Position numbers and translations under genes: made by a program | The notes under the pieces: model-generated | Databases searched by the model: none | What the model saw: the letters and a program-made list of their open reading frames with translations, nothing else | What the model was told of the DNA's origin: nothing | Source: Pseudonocardia alaniniphila | GTDB taxonomy: Bacteria; Actinomycetota; Actinomycetes; Mycobacteriales; Pseudonocardiaceae | NCBI RefSeq assembly: GCF_022524485.1 | Contig: NZ_JAKXMK010000019.1 | Location: 1 to 64,000 of the forward strand | Reading direction: 5' to 3' | Length of the DNA: 64,000 nucleotides | Part shown: in pieces, positions 1 to 8,838 of the stretch | How the letters are laid out: each line of letters opens with the position of its first letter | Position numbering within the stretch: the first letter of the stretch is position 1

Positions 1-1262
1 TGAACACCGGCAAAGCCCACGGCGCCGCACTCGGCACCGACGAGGTCGCCCAGGTCAAGAAGATCCTCGGGTTCGACCCCGACAAGAACTTCCAGATCGA
101 GGACGACGTCCTGGCCCACACCCGCGAGGTGATCGACCGCGGCCACGAGGCTCGCCAGGCCTGGACCAAGCAGTTCGAGGACTGGGCGGCGCGCGAGCCG
201 GAGCGCAAGGAGCTGCTCGACCGGATGATCGGGCGCACGCTGCCCGTCGGCTGGGAGAAGGCGCTGCCGGTCTGGGAGCCCGACCCCAGCGGCCTGGCCA
301 CCCGTAAGGCCTCCGGCGAGGTGCTCAAGTCCCTGGCGGATGTGCTGCCCGAGCTGTGGGGCGGCTCGGCCGACCTCGCCGAGAGCAACAACACCACGAT
401 GGAAGGCGCCGACTCCTTCGGCCCGCCCTCCACCGCCACCACGATGTGGAACGCCCACTGGTACGGCCGCACCCTGCACTTCGGCATCCGCGAACACGCA
501 ATGGGCGCCATCCTCAACGGCATCGCCCTGCACGGCCCCACCCGCCCCTACGGCGGCACCTTCCTCACCTTCTCCGACTACATGCGCCCATCGGTCCGCC
601 TCGCCGCACTCATGCAAGCCTCGGTCATCTACGTCTGGACCCACGACTCCATCGGCCTCGGCGAAGACGGCCCCACCCACCAACCCATCGAGCACTACGC
701 CGCCCTGCGCGCCATCCCCGGCCTCTCGCTCCTGCGCCCCGGCGACGCCAACGAGACCGCCCACGCCTGGCGCGCCGCGCTCGAACGTCCCGAGGGCCCG
801 AAGGGCCTCGCCCTGACCCGGCAGAACCTGCCCGTGCTGGAGGGCACGTCCTACGACGGCGTCGTCCGCGGCGGATACGTGCTGGCCGAGGCGTCCTCCG
901 GCGAGCCGCAGCTCATCATCATGGCCACCGGATCGGAGCTGCAGATCGCCGTCGACGCCCGCCGCGTGCTCGAGGACGAGGGCGTGCCCACCCGAGTGGT
1001 CTCGATGCCCTGCGTCGACTGGTTCGTCGAGCAGGACGAGGCCTACCGCGAGTCGGTGCTGCCGTCCGCGGTCAAGGCGCGCGTCAGCGTCGAGGCGGGA
1101 ATTGCCCAGCCCTGGTACCAGTTCACGGGGGATGCGGGGGAAATCATCTCCATCGAGCACTACGGCGCGAGTGCCGACTACAAGACGCTCTTCCGCGAAT
1201 TCGGCTTCACCACCGAGAACGTCGTCGCGGCCGCCCGGCGCAGCCTGGCGAACGTCTCCTGA
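1..1262 (+). CDS. tkt: Transketolase, 5' end outside the window
   Basis: Thiamine-diphosphate enzyme that moves two-carbon units between sugar phosphates in the non-oxidative pentose phosphate pathway. Only the C-terminal 419 residues are visible; the frame is open from base 3, so the true start lies upstream. The pyrimidine-binding domain is clear, with the catalytic-glutamate segment FGIREHAMGAILNGIALHG and the downstream TFLTFSDYMRPS, followed by a C-terminal Rossmann-like domain ending in LANVS. The stop is 11 bases before tal, whose Shine-Dalgarno (GAGGAGGAAG) overlaps the tkt stop region, so tkt and tal are almost certainly co-transcribed. Family assignment is secure. Confidence 0.97.
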   Translation, partial: NTGKAHGAALGTDEVAQVKKILGFDPDKNFQIEDDVLAHTREVIDRGHEARQAWTKQFEDWAAREPERKELLDRMIGRTLPVGWEKALPVWEPDPSGLATRKASGEVLKSLADVLPELWGGSADLAESNNTTMEGADSFGPPSTATTMWNAHWYGRTLHFGIREHAMGAILNGIALHGPTRPYGGTFLTFSDYMRPSVRLAALMQASVIYVWTHDSIGLGEDGPTHQPIEHYAALRAIPGLSLLRPGDANETAHAWRAALERPEGPKGLALTRQNLPVLEGTSYDGVVRGGYVLAEASSGEPQLIIMATGSELQIAVDARRVLEDEGVPTRVVSMPCVDWFVEQDEAYRESVLPSAVKARVSVEAGIAQPWYQFTGDAGEIISIEHYGASADYKTLFREFGFTTENVVAAARRSLANVS

Positions 1263-1273
1263 GGAGGAAGATC

Positions 1274-2383
1274 ATGAGCAATGACAGGCTCGCTGCTCTG
1301 GCAGCCGCGGGCATCTCCATCTGGCTCGACGACCTGTCCCGGGAGCGCCTGCGCACGGGCAACCTGCAGGAGCTGATCACCGAGAAGCACGTGGTCGGTG
1401 TCACCACCAACCCCACGATCTTCGCCAACGCCCTCTCGCACGGCGAGGCCTACGACCAGCAGGTCCGTGAGCTCGCGTCGCGCGGGGCGTCGGTCGCGGA
1501 CGCGATCCGCGAGATCACCGTGGCCGACGTCCAAGAGGCCTGCGACGTGTTCAGCGGCACGTGGGAGACCACCGGCGCAGTGGACGGGCGGGTCTCACTG
1601 GAGGTCGACCCCAACCTGGCCCGCGACACCGACCGCACGGTCGCCCAGGCGAGCGACCTGTGGAAGGCGGTGGACCGGCCCAACCTCCTGGTCAAGATCC
1701 CGGCCACCGAGCAGGGCCTGCCCGCGATCACCCGCGCTATCGCCGAGGGCATCAGCGTCAACGTGACGCTGATCTTCTCCGTCGAGCGCTACCGCTTGGT
1801 GATGGCGGCGTACCTCGACGGCCTGGAGCAGGCTGCCGCCAACGGCCAGCAGCTCGCCGGCATCGCGTCGGTGGCGAGCTTCTTCGTCTCCCGCGTCGAC
1901 ACCGAGATCGACAAGCGGCTGGAGAAGATCGGCACCGACGAGGCCCTCGCGCTGCGTGGCAAGGCGGGCATCGCCAACTCCCGGCTGGCCTACGCGGCCT
2001 TCCAGGAGGTCTTCGCAGGCCCGCGCTGGGAGGCGTTGGCCAAGCAGGGCGCACGGAAGCAGCGGCCGCTCTGGGCGTCCACGGGCGTCAAGAACCCGGA
2101 GTACCCCGACACCATGTACGTCACCGAGCTCGTGGTCGCCGACGTCGTCAACACGATGCCGGAGAAGACGCTCGACGCCGTCGCCGACCACGCCGAGATC
2201 GACGGCGACCGTGTCACGGGAAGGGCCGCCGAAGCCCAGCACGTGTTCGACGAGCTCGAGCGCGTGGGGATCGACCTGACCGACGTGTTCCTCGTGCTGG
2301 AGGACGAGGGCGTCGACAAGTTCGAGAAGTCCTGGGCCGAGCTCACCGAGTCCGTCCGCCAGCAGCTCGACGGGGCACACTGA
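1274..2383 (+). CDS. tal: Transaldolase
   Basis: Moves a dihydroxyacetone unit between sugar phosphates through a Schiff base. The 369-residue product has the family length. It carries the N-terminal SIWLDDLSRERL and VTTNPTIF motifs, and the active-site lysine is K141 in NLLVKIPATEQG. The ATG is chosen because a strong GAGGAGGAAG ribosome site lies just upstream and the N-terminus matches actinobacterial Tal. Second gene of the pentose phosphate operon; the next gene starts 4 bases after the stop, pointing to translational coupling. Confidence 0.97.
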   Translation: MSNDRLAALAAAGISIWLDDLSRERLRTGNLQELITEKHVVGVTTNPTIFANALSHGEAYDQQVRELASRGASVADAIREITVADVQEACDVFSGTWETTGAVDGRVSLEVDPNLARDTDRTVAQASDLWKAVDRPNLLVKIPATEQGLPAITRAIAEGISVNVTLIFSVERYRLVMAAYLDGLEQAAANGQQLAGIASVASFFVSRVDTEIDKRLEKIGTDEALALRGKAGIANSRLAYAAFQEVFAGPRWEALAKQGARKQRPLWASTGVKNPEYPDTMYVTELVVADVVNTMPEKTLDAVADHAEIDGDRVTGRAAEAQHVFDELERVGIDLTDVFLVLEDEGVDKFEKSWAELTESVRQQLDGAH

Positions 2384-2387
2384 CCAC

Positions 2388-3914
2388 GTGACCGCACGAC
2401 TCGTGTCGTCCGTTCCGCCGCAGGCCGATGTGGTCGAGCGGCTGGTGGACGACTCCGTCGCCAGCCGGATCGCGCAGTGCGACGCCAGTCTCTGGCCACG
2501 AGCTGCGCGGCCGGGATGGGTCACTGCAGCCCGGGCGTCCCGTCCGCTGGTCGGGGAGATCGAGGCGTTGCGGGAGCAGTTGCGGGTGCCCGGGCAGGTG
2601 CGGGTCGTGCTGGCAGCGGCAGGCGGCGTGGGTGTGGCCGCCGAGGTGCTCGCCGAGCACGATCCGCGGCTGGTCGTCCTGGACACCACCGATCCGGCTC
2701 AGGTCGCCGACGCCCTCGCAGGCGACCTCGCTGCCACCGTGCTGGTGGTGTCGGCCCCTCCCGGCGAGGACACGAGGGCGGTCGAGCTGGTGCGCGACAC
2801 CGTGCACCGGGCGTTCCGGGCCGAAGGGCTCGACCCCGCCGCGCAGACCGTCGTCGTCACGGCGCCCGGCGGCCCGCTCATGGAGCAGGCCGCCGGCGCC
2901 ACGGTCGTGCTCGGGCCCTCCGACGTGGACGGCCCGTGGGCGGCGCTCACCGCGTTCGCCCTGGTACCGGCGGGGCTCGGCGGTGTCGACGTCGGCGCGG
3001 TCATCGCAGAGGCCGCCGAGGCCCGTGCCGAGCTGGACTCCGACGACCCGGCGAACCCGTGCCTGGCTCTCGGCGCGCTGCTCGCCGCGGCCCCGGTCGT
3101 CGCGCTGGCCGAGGACGGCGCCACCGGCCTCGCCGAGTGGGCCGCGCAGCTGGTCGCAGGTGGACTCGGCAAGGACGGTCGCGGGCCGCTGCCTGTGGTG
3201 GTCGAGGGCTCGGACGCCCCGGAGTGGGCCGACCCCGAGGCGCTGCGGCCCGGCACCCTCACCGTGTCCCTCAGCGCGTCCGGCATCGGGGCCCTCGACG
3301 GTGCCGCGGTCACCACGCTGGGTTCTCCCGCCGCGCAGTTCATGCTGTGGCAGTACTCCACCGCGGTGGCAGCGCATCTCGCAGGCGTCGACCCCACCGA
3401 CCGCCCCGACGCCGCCCGTGTCGCCGGCAACGGCGCCGTCCACGCTCCCGGCGTCCAGTTCACCGATGGGGACATCGACGTGCACGCGGGGGCCTGGCTG
3501 CCGAGCGGTACCAGCACGGTGGCCGAGGCACTCCGGGCGCTCATCGACGCCGCCGATGCGGACGCGCACCTGGCCGTGCACGCCTACCTCGACCGGCTCG
3601 ACGACGCCTCCGCCGCGGTACTGCGGCCCGAGCTGACCCGCCGCACCGGGCTCCCCACGACGTTCGGCTGGGCGCCACGCTGCCTGCCCGGCAGCGGGCA
3701 GCGCGACAAAGGCGGCCCGGCCGACACCGTGATCTGCCAGATCACCGGCGACGCCGAGCCCGACCTGCCGGCGGATCTCGCCGAGCTGCAGCAGGCTCAG
3801 GCACGCGCCGACGCCGAGGCGCTGGCCGGCCGGGGCCGGCCGGTACTCCGACTTCACTTCACCGACCGGGTGGCGGGCCTCGTCACCCTGGCGCGGGCGG
3901 TACAACAGCTGTAG
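2388..3914 (+). CDS. Glucose-6-phosphate isomerase-like protein (divergent)
   Basis: The position between tal and zwf, the 508-residue length and a C-terminal half containing the PGI-type segments LGPSDVDGPWAALTAFALVP and PAAQFMLWQYSTAVAAHLAG identify a phosphoglucose isomerase-fold (double SIS domain) protein. The normally conserved SIS motifs are poor. The glycine-rich GxGGS loop is represented by AAAGGVGVAAEV, and the phosphate-binding serine/threonine loop by VSAPPGEDTRAVEL. It may be a diverged isomerase, or a related protein that has lost isomerase activity and acts structurally or in regulation of the Zwf/OpcA pair. GTG start, 4 bases after the tal stop. The fold call is good; the activity is uncertain, so no symbol is given. 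Confidence 0.75.
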   Translation: MTARLVSSVPPQADVVERLVDDSVASRIAQCDASLWPRAARPGWVTAARASRPLVGEIEALREQLRVPGQVRVVLAAAGGVGVAAEVLAEHDPRLVVLDTTDPAQVADALAGDLAATVLVVSAPPGEDTRAVELVRDTVHRAFRAEGLDPAAQTVVVTAPGGPLMEQAAGATVVLGPSDVDGPWAALTAFALVPAGLGGVDVGAVIAEAAEARAELDSDDPANPCLALGALLAAAPVVALAEDGATGLAEWAAQLVAGGLGKDGRGPLPVVVEGSDAPEWADPEALRPGTLTVSLSASGIGALDGAAVTTLGSPAAQFMLWQYSTAVAAHLAGVDPTDRPDAARVAGNGAVHAPGVQFTDGDIDVHAGAWLPSGTSTVAEALRALIDAADADAHLAVHAYLDRLDDASAAVLRPELTRRTGLPTTFGWAPRCLPGSGQRDKGGPADTVICQITGDAEPDLPADLAELQQAQARADAEALAGRGRPVLRLHFTDRVAGLVTLARAVQQL

Positions 3915-3979
3915 CGCAAGGACAGTTGCCACCGTCCATCACAGACCGAACCGCCAACATCGACTACTGGGAGAAACCG

Positions 3980-5530
3980 ATGGCAACCCGCACGATCGGG
4001 GGCGGCCGATGGACCAACCCACTTCGCGACCCGCGTGACAAGCGGCTCCCGCGGATCGCGGGACCGTGCAGTCTGGTGATCTTCGGAGTCACCGGCGACC
4101 TCTCGCGCAAGAAGCTCATGCCCGCCATCTACGACCTGGCCAACCGCGGACTGCTTCCCCCGGGATTCGCCCTCACCGGCTTCGCCCGCCGCGACTGGGA
4201 CACCCAGGACTTCGGCCAGATCGTGCTCGAGGCGGTGAAGCAGCACGCCCGCACGCCCTTCCGTCAGTCGGTCTGGGACCGTCTCGCCGAGGGCTTCCGG
4301 TTCGTGTCCGGCAGCTTCGACGACGACGACGCGTTCGACCAGCTCGAGCGGACGGTCCAGGACCTGGACCGCGTGCGGGGTACCGGGGGCAACCACGCCT
4401 TCTACCTCTCCATCCCGCCGGGCGCGTTCCCGGTGGTACTCAAGCAGCTCGCCCGCTCCGGGCTCTCCGCCCAGGACGGCGACCAGTGGCGTCGCGTGGT
4501 GATCGAGAAGCCCTTCGGCCACGACCTCAAGTCGGCCATCGAGCTCAACGAGATCGTCAACGACGTCTTCCCCGAGGACTCGGTGTTCCGCATCGACCAC
4601 TACCTCGGCAAGGAGACGGTGCAGAACATCCTCGCTCTGCGCTTCGCCAACCAGCTCTTCGAGCCCATCTGGAACTCCCACTACGTCGACCACGTGCAGA
4701 TCACGATGGCCGAGGACATCGGCCTCGGCGGCCGTGCGGGGTACTACGACGGAATAGGAGCCGCGCGGGACGTCATCCAGAACCACCTGCTGCAGCTCCT
4801 GGCGTTCACCGCGCTGGAGGAGCCCACGTCGTTCTCGTCCTCGGAGCTGCGAGTCGAGAAGATCAAGGTCCTCAACGCCACGAAGCTCGTCGGCCCGCTC
4901 GACGAGACCACGGCGCGCGGGCAGTACACGGGCGGCTGGCAGGGTGGCGAGCTCGTCAGGGGACTCAAGGAGGAGGAGGGCTTCGACCCCAACTCCAAGA
5001 CCGAGACCTTCGCCGCCATCACCTGCGAGATCGATACCCGGCGCTGGGCCGGGGTGCCGTTCTACCTGCGCACGGGCAAGCGCCTCGGGCGCCGCGTCAC
5101 CGAGATCGCGGTGATCTTCAAGCGGGCACCGCACCTGCCCTTCGACTCCACGATGACCGAGGAGCTCGGGCAGAACGCATTCGTCATCCGGGTACAGCCC
5201 GACGAGGGCGTCACGATGCGGTTCGGGTCGAAGGTTCCCGGCAGCCAGATGGAGGTCCGGGACGTCACCATGGACTTCGGCTACGGCACCGCCTTCACCG
5301 AGGTCTCCCCCGAGGCCTACGAGCGGCTGATCCTCGACGTGCTGCTCGGCGAGCCGTCGCTGTTCCCGGTGAACGAGGAGGTCGAGCGCTCCTGGGAGAT
5401 CCTCGACCCCGTGATGGAGCACTGGGCCGCGCAGGAAGCAGGCCCCGACCCCTACTCCGCCGGGAGCTGGGGTCCGAAGTCGGCCGACCTGATGCTGGCC
5501 CGCACCGGCCGCACCTGGCGCAGGCCGTGA
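3980..5530 (+). CDS. zwf: Glucose-6-phosphate 1-dehydrogenase
   Basis: First oxidative step of the pentose phosphate pathway: glucose-6-phosphate to 6-phosphogluconolactone with NADP reduction. The 516-residue protein has the nucleotide-binding GVTGDLSRKKLMP beginning at G36 and the substrate/catalytic signature RIDHYLGKE at about residues 204-212. The ATG is preceded by GGGAGAAACCG and the 65-base gap from the previous gene holds no other start. An open frame continues upstream, but that part overlaps the pgi-like gene out of frame and is not coding. It is followed by opcA, its usual actinobacterial partner. Confidence 0.97.
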   Translation: MATRTIGGGRWTNPLRDPRDKRLPRIAGPCSLVIFGVTGDLSRKKLMPAIYDLANRGLLPPGFALTGFARRDWDTQDFGQIVLEAVKQHARTPFRQSVWDRLAEGFRFVSGSFDDDDAFDQLERTVQDLDRVRGTGGNHAFYLSIPPGAFPVVLKQLARSGLSAQDGDQWRRVVIEKPFGHDLKSAIELNEIVNDVFPEDSVFRIDHYLGKETVQNILALRFANQLFEPIWNSHYVDHVQITMAEDIGLGGRAGYYDGIGAARDVIQNHLLQLLAFTALEEPTSFSSSELRVEKIKVLNATKLVGPLDETTARGQYTGGWQGGELVRGLKEEEGFDPNSKTETFAAITCEIDTRRWAGVPFYLRTGKRLGRRVTEIAVIFKRAPHLPFDSTMTEELGQNAFVIRVQPDEGVTMRFGSKVPGSQMEVRDVTMDFGYGTAFTEVSPEAYERLILDVLLGEPSLFPVNEEVERSWEILDPVMEHWAAQEAGPDPYSAGSWGPKSADLMLARTGRTWRRP

Positions 5531-5561
5531 CCCCCGCCCGATCCGCATCCGGGAGCTGGAC

Positions 5562-6527
5562 ATGATCGTCGACCTGCCGTCGAGCAACACCTCGGCGGTC
5601 AACAAGAAACTCGTCGAGCTGCGCGAACGCGGCGGTGTGCTGGCGCTGGGCCGGGTGCTCACGCTCGTGATCGTCACCGACGACGGCAGCGCCATCGAGG
5701 GTGCCATCGAGGCCGCCAACGCGGCGAGCCGCGAGCACCCGTGCCGGGTGATCGTGCTGGCCCGCGGCCAGCGCAAGGCCGCTCCGCGCCTCGACGCGCA
5801 GATCCGCGTCGGCGGCGATGCCGGGGCAAGCGAGGTGATCGTGCTGCGCGGCTACGGTCCGCTGGCGTCCGACGAGGCGGGGGCCGGCATGGTCATGCCG
5901 CTCCTGCTGCCGGACGCACCGGTCGTGGCCTGGTGGCCGGGTGAGGCGCCTGCCGTGCCGTCCGAGGACGCGGTCGGGCAGCTCGCCCAGCGCCGCATCA
6001 CCGACGCGCTGTCGTCGAAGAACCCGATCAAGGCGTTCGAGCAGCGCCGCGCCCACCACGTGGCAGGCGACACCGACCTGACATGGACGCGCCTCACCTC
6101 GTGGCGGGCCCTGCTCGCCACGGCCCTCGACACACCGCCGCACGAGGACGTCACCGGCGCCACGGTCGCGGGAGAGGCGATCTCGCCGTCCACCGACCTC
6201 ATCGCCGGTTGGCTCGCGGTCCGGCTCGACGCGCGGGTGAAGCGGTCCCCCGCGGAAGCCGGGCCCGGTCTGGTCTCGGTGCGGCTGGACCGCCCGTCGG
6301 GCCCGATCGAGCTGATCCGTCCGGACGGCAAGGTGGGCAGCCTGCGCCAGCCCGGTCAGCCCGACCGGCTGGTCGCCCTCGCGCGGCGGGAGGTGCGCGA
6401 CTGCCTCGCCGAGGAACTGCGCAGACTCGACCCCGACGAGATCTACGGCGCCGCGCTGGCGGGCGTCGGACGGATCGCTCGTGGACGTGCACCGGTCCGT
6501 GTCCCCGCTGTCACGGCTGGTTCCTGA
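5562..6527 (+). CDS. opcA: Glucose-6-phosphate dehydrogenase assembly protein OpcA
   Basis: A 321-residue OpcA family protein that in actinobacteria and cyanobacteria assembles or activates glucose-6-phosphate dehydrogenase. The N-terminus MIVDLPSSNTSAVNKKL and the later WWPGEAPAVPSEDAVGQLAQRRITDA block are typical. It lies directly after zwf and overlaps pgl by one base (TGATG), so zwf, opcA and pgl should be produced together. The catalytic role is indirect; the call rests on similarity and context. Confidence 0.93.
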   Translation: MIVDLPSSNTSAVNKKLVELRERGGVLALGRVLTLVIVTDDGSAIEGAIEAANAASREHPCRVIVLARGQRKAAPRLDAQIRVGGDAGASEVIVLRGYGPLASDEAGAGMVMPLLLPDAPVVAWWPGEAPAVPSEDAVGQLAQRRITDALSSKNPIKAFEQRRAHHVAGDTDLTWTRLTSWRALLATALDTPPHEDVTGATVAGEAISPSTDLIAGWLAVRLDARVKRSPAEAGPGLVSVRLDRPSGPIELIRPDGKVGSLRQPGQPDRLVALARREVRDCLAEELRRLDPDEIYGAALAGVGRIARGRAPVRVPAVTAGS

Positions 6528-7306
6528 TGAACACACCGGACATCGCTGTCCACTCACACCCCAACGTGCTCGCCGCCGCGGCAGCGGCCCGGCTGATCAC
6601 GCGGCTCGTCGACCTGCAGGCCGCAGGCAACACCCCGAAGATCGTGCTCACCGGCGGCACCACCGGCATCGCGGTTCTGGCACAGATCCGGTCCACCGTG
6701 GCGCGCGACGCCGTGGACTGGAGCCGCGTCGAGTTCTACTGGGGCGACGAGCGGTTCGTGCCACCCGACGACCCCGACCGCAACGAGAAGCAGGCACGGG
6801 AGGCGCTGCTCGACCACCTGCCGGTCGATCCGGCGAAGGTCTTCCCGATGGGGGCCGACACCGGCACCGGCCCGTCCGGCGCCGAGGCCGCTGCGGAGCA
6901 GTACGCCGCGGTGCTGGCTCGCGCCGCCCGGCCGGAGGACCACGGGCCGGTCCCCTCGTTCGACGTGCTGATGCTCGGCATGGGTGAGGAGGGCCACACC
7001 GCGTCGGTCTTCCCGCACTCCCCGGCGGTGTACGAGACGGAACGCTCGGTGGTGGCCGTGCACGGCTGCCCCAAGCCCCCGCCCACCCGAGTCTCGCTCA
7101 CGCTCCCGACGATCCGCCGGGCCGCCGAGGTCTGGATCATGACAACGGGCCAGTCGAAGGCCGCCGCGGTGGCCATGGCGCTCGGCGGCGCGGGCGAGGT
7201 GGCGATCCCGGTGGCCGGGGCGCGGGGGCGGCGTCGCACCCTCTGGCTGCTCGACCGCGCAGCAGCATCGAAGCTCCCCCGGGACCTGGTGCCACCGATC
7301 GCCTGA
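6527..7306 (+). CDS. pgl: 6-phosphogluconolactonase
   Basis: Hydrolyses the lactone produced by Zwf. The 259-residue protein is of the DevB/SOL family: VLTGGTTGIAVL near the N-terminus, the active-site block VEFYWGDERFVPPDDPDRN, and LMLGMGEEGHTASVFPHSP. The start ATG overlaps the opcA TGA by one base, which fixes it. Last clear member of the pentose phosphate operon. Confidence 0.95.
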   Translation: MNTPDIAVHSHPNVLAAAAAARLITRLVDLQAAGNTPKIVLTGGTTGIAVLAQIRSTVARDAVDWSRVEFYWGDERFVPPDDPDRNEKQAREALLDHLPVDPAKVFPMGADTGTGPSGAEAAAEQYAAVLARAARPEDHGPVPSFDVLMLGMGEEGHTASVFPHSPAVYETERSVVAVHGCPKPPPTRVSLTLPTIRRAAEVWIMTTGQSKAAAVAMALGGAGEVAIPVAGARGRRRTLWLLDRAAASKLPRDLVPPIA

Positions 7307-7340
7307 TGCTCGGCCGTCGTCGTCCCGTGAGCGTTCGGAG

Positions 7341-7760
7341 GTGCCCGTGCTCCACGTGATCGTCGACGGCGCGAACGTCGTGGGCTCGCGCCCGGACGGG
7401 TGGTGGCGCGACCGGGCCGGCGCTGCGCGCAAGCTCGCCGGCAAGCTGTCGGCCGCGCTCACCGCCGGTCCGGCCCTGCTCGCTCGCGGGCTGGGTGAGG
7501 AGGCCACGGACGAGGACGTGTGGGTGCACCTCGTCCTGGAGGGCGCCGCTGCCCGTGTCGAGGACCTTCCCACTCACCCCGGGCTGGATGTCGTGCACGC
7601 GCCGGCCGACGGCGACTCGGCGATCGCCGCCCTGGCCGCCGATCTCGCCGCCGAGCCCGTGGTCGTGGTCACCGCCGACCGCGGGTTGCGGGAGAGAGTG
7701 CGTGTCAGCGGCGCGCGGACGGTCGGACCGGAGACACTGTTGCGCGTCCTGCCCGGCTGA
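7341..7760 (+). CDS. Small NYN/PIN-like domain protein
   Basis: A 139-residue protein with two features of the NYN (YacP-like) nuclease fold: an N-terminal beta strand with a conserved aspartate, VIVDGANVVGSRPDGWW, and a C-terminal VVVTADRGLRERVRVSGA that looks like the second acidic motif of this fold. The GTG start follows 34 bases after pgl with an upstream GGAGGT. Such proteins may be RNases; homologues are sometimes labelled NTP pyrophosphohydrolase, which the motifs here do not support. It could be read through from the pentose phosphate operon. Function unproven. Confidence 0.6.
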   Translation: MPVLHVIVDGANVVGSRPDGWWRDRAGAARKLAGKLSAALTAGPALLARGLGEEATDEDVWVHLVLEGAAARVEDLPTHPGLDVVHAPADGDSAIAALAADLAAEPVVVVTADRGLRERVRVSGARTVGPETLLRVLPG

Positions 7761-7782
7761 CCACGGGCACCGTGCGGCCGGC

Positions 7783-8271
7783 TCAGGCCTTGCGGCGCGC
7801 CGACCGCGACGGGCTGCCACTCGTGGTGCCCACCACGGAGCGGCGGGGCAGCGGGCTGGAGTAGACCACACTCGTGGTGACGCCGCCGAGCACCGAGATG
7901 CGCCCGGTGACCTCCTCCAGGTGGCGCATCGACCGCGTGCGCACCGTCAGCACGAAACAGTCCTCGCCGGTGACGTGGTGGGCCTCGGTGATCTCGGGCG
8001 TGTTGGCGAGCATGTCGCGGAAGGGCTTGTAGTTGCCGTGCGGGTAGCGCAGCCGCACGAGGGCCGTGATGGGCAGGCCGAGCTTCTCCGGGTTGACCTC
8101 CGCCGTGTAGCCGGTGATCACGCCGGATTCCTCCAGCCTGCGCACTCGTTCGGTGACGGCGCTGGCCGAGAGCCCGACGAGCCGACCCAGGTCGGCATAG
8201 CTCGCCCGGCCGTCCCGCTGCAGGGCTTCCAGCAGGCGCCAGTCGACCTCGTCGAGGGATTCCACGGCCAC
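7783..8271 (-). CDS. Lrp/AsnC family transcriptional regulator
   Basis: A 162-residue one-component regulator. An N-terminal winged helix-turn-helix (residues about 5-60, with LLEALQRDGRASYADLGRLV and SASAVTERVRRLEESGVI) is followed by a RAM ligand-binding domain (about 70-150, VRLRYPHGNYKPF, VTGEDCFVLTVRT). The last residues are basic and unstructured. It is divergent from a rhodanese gene, and a strong inverted repeat lies between them. A TAGATT box six bases before the GTG suggests a leaderless transcript. Likely ligand is an amino acid or an aromatic/sulfur compound, given the TrpB2 and rhodanese neighbours; this is inference. Confidence 0.92.
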   Translation of the reverse strand: MAVESLDEVDWRLLEALQRDGRASYADLGRLVGLSASAVTERVRRLEESGVITGYTAEVNPEKLGLPITALVRLRYPHGNYKPFRDMLANTPEITEAHHVTGEDCFVLTVRTRSMRHLEEVTGRISVLGGVTTSVVYSSPLPRRSVVGTTSGSPSRSARRKA

Positions 8272-8277
8272 GCGGGG

Positions 8278-8283
8278 AATCTA
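8278..8283 (-). promoter_or_regulatory. Candidate -10 box of the Lrp gene (leaderless)
   Basis: TAGATT on the minus strand matches the actinobacterial TANNNT -10 pattern and ends six bases before the GTG start at 8271. No Shine-Dalgarno is present between them, so transcription probably begins at or next to the start codon. Confidence 0.5.
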
Positions 8284-8325
8284 CCGTCCGATTCGTCCGG
8301 AGACTCCCCCGGGTCCTTGTTGATC

Positions 8326-8364
8326 TCCACGGAATCCACGGTCATTGCGATCGATCACCGTGGA
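8326..8364. promoter_or_regulatory. Operator-like repeat between Lrp regulator and rhodanese
   Basis: A perfect inverted repeat TCCACGGT (8335-8342) and ACCGTGGA (8357-8364) is preceded by a third, direct copy of TCCACGG at 8326-8332. The two direct copies are 9 bases apart. The flanks extend the symmetry (GGAA left, GGAATTCC right). It lies in the 115-base divergent gap, upstream of both starts, where an Lrp-type regulator would bind for auto- and divergent control. Confidence 0.6.
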
Positions 8365-8386
8365 ATTCCCGTTCCGGAGGTCCGAG

Positions 8387-8827
8387 ATGCCACTTAGCGT
8401 CCGGGTCATGACCATCGATTCCGCCGCCGTCGCGTTCTTCACCGCCCGGCTGACCTTCCAGACCGACGTGGCCGACGTGCACATCGCGCTGGACGAGGCC
8501 GATCCGGGTTTCGTGCTCGTCGACTCGCGCGGCATTCCCGCCTGGCAACAAGGCCGCATCCCGGGCGCGGTACATCTGCCCACCGCGGAGATCCCCGCGC
8601 GTGCGGGCCTTCTGTTCGACCCGGCCGTACCGCTGGTGACCTACTGCTGGGGCCCGGGCTGCAACGGCGCGACGAAGGCAGCGCTCGCCTTCGCGCAGCT
8701 CGGGTACCGCGTCCGGGAGATGCTCGGCGGTGTCGAGTACTGGATCCGGGAGGGCTTTCCGATCGAGACGGACATGGGCACGTCGACCGCGGCGCCCGAC
8801 CCGCTCACCGCGCCCTGCGGCTGCTGA
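8387..8827 (+). CDS. Rhodanese-domain protein
   Basis: A 146-residue single rhodanese domain: FVLVDSRGIPAWQQGRIPGA (the aspartate/arginine of the domain) and active-site loop YCWGPGCNGATKAA with C87 as the expected sulfur carrier and C92 nearby. The C-terminus ends CGC, two more cysteines that may bind a metal or join thiol exchange. The ATG at 8387 is chosen over an upstream in-frame ATG at 8345 because GGAGG lies 6 bases before it and the upstream one falls inside the inverted repeat. Divergent from the Lrp-type gene, convergent with the TrpB2 gene. Confidence 0.88.
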   Translation: MPLSVRVMTIDSAAVAFFTARLTFQTDVADVHIALDEADPGFVLVDSRGIPAWQQGRIPGAVHLPTAEIPARAGLLFDPAVPLVTYCWGPGCNGATKAALAFAQLGYRVREMLGGVEYWIREGFPIETDMGTSTAAPDPLTAPCGC

Positions 8828-8838
8828 CGGGAGGAGCC

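Noticed and set aside
2343..3932. Long minus-strand open frame (529 codons) opposite the pgi-like gene
   Set aside because: Shadow of the high-GC plus-strand gene; no domain and low-complexity Arg/Gly composition.
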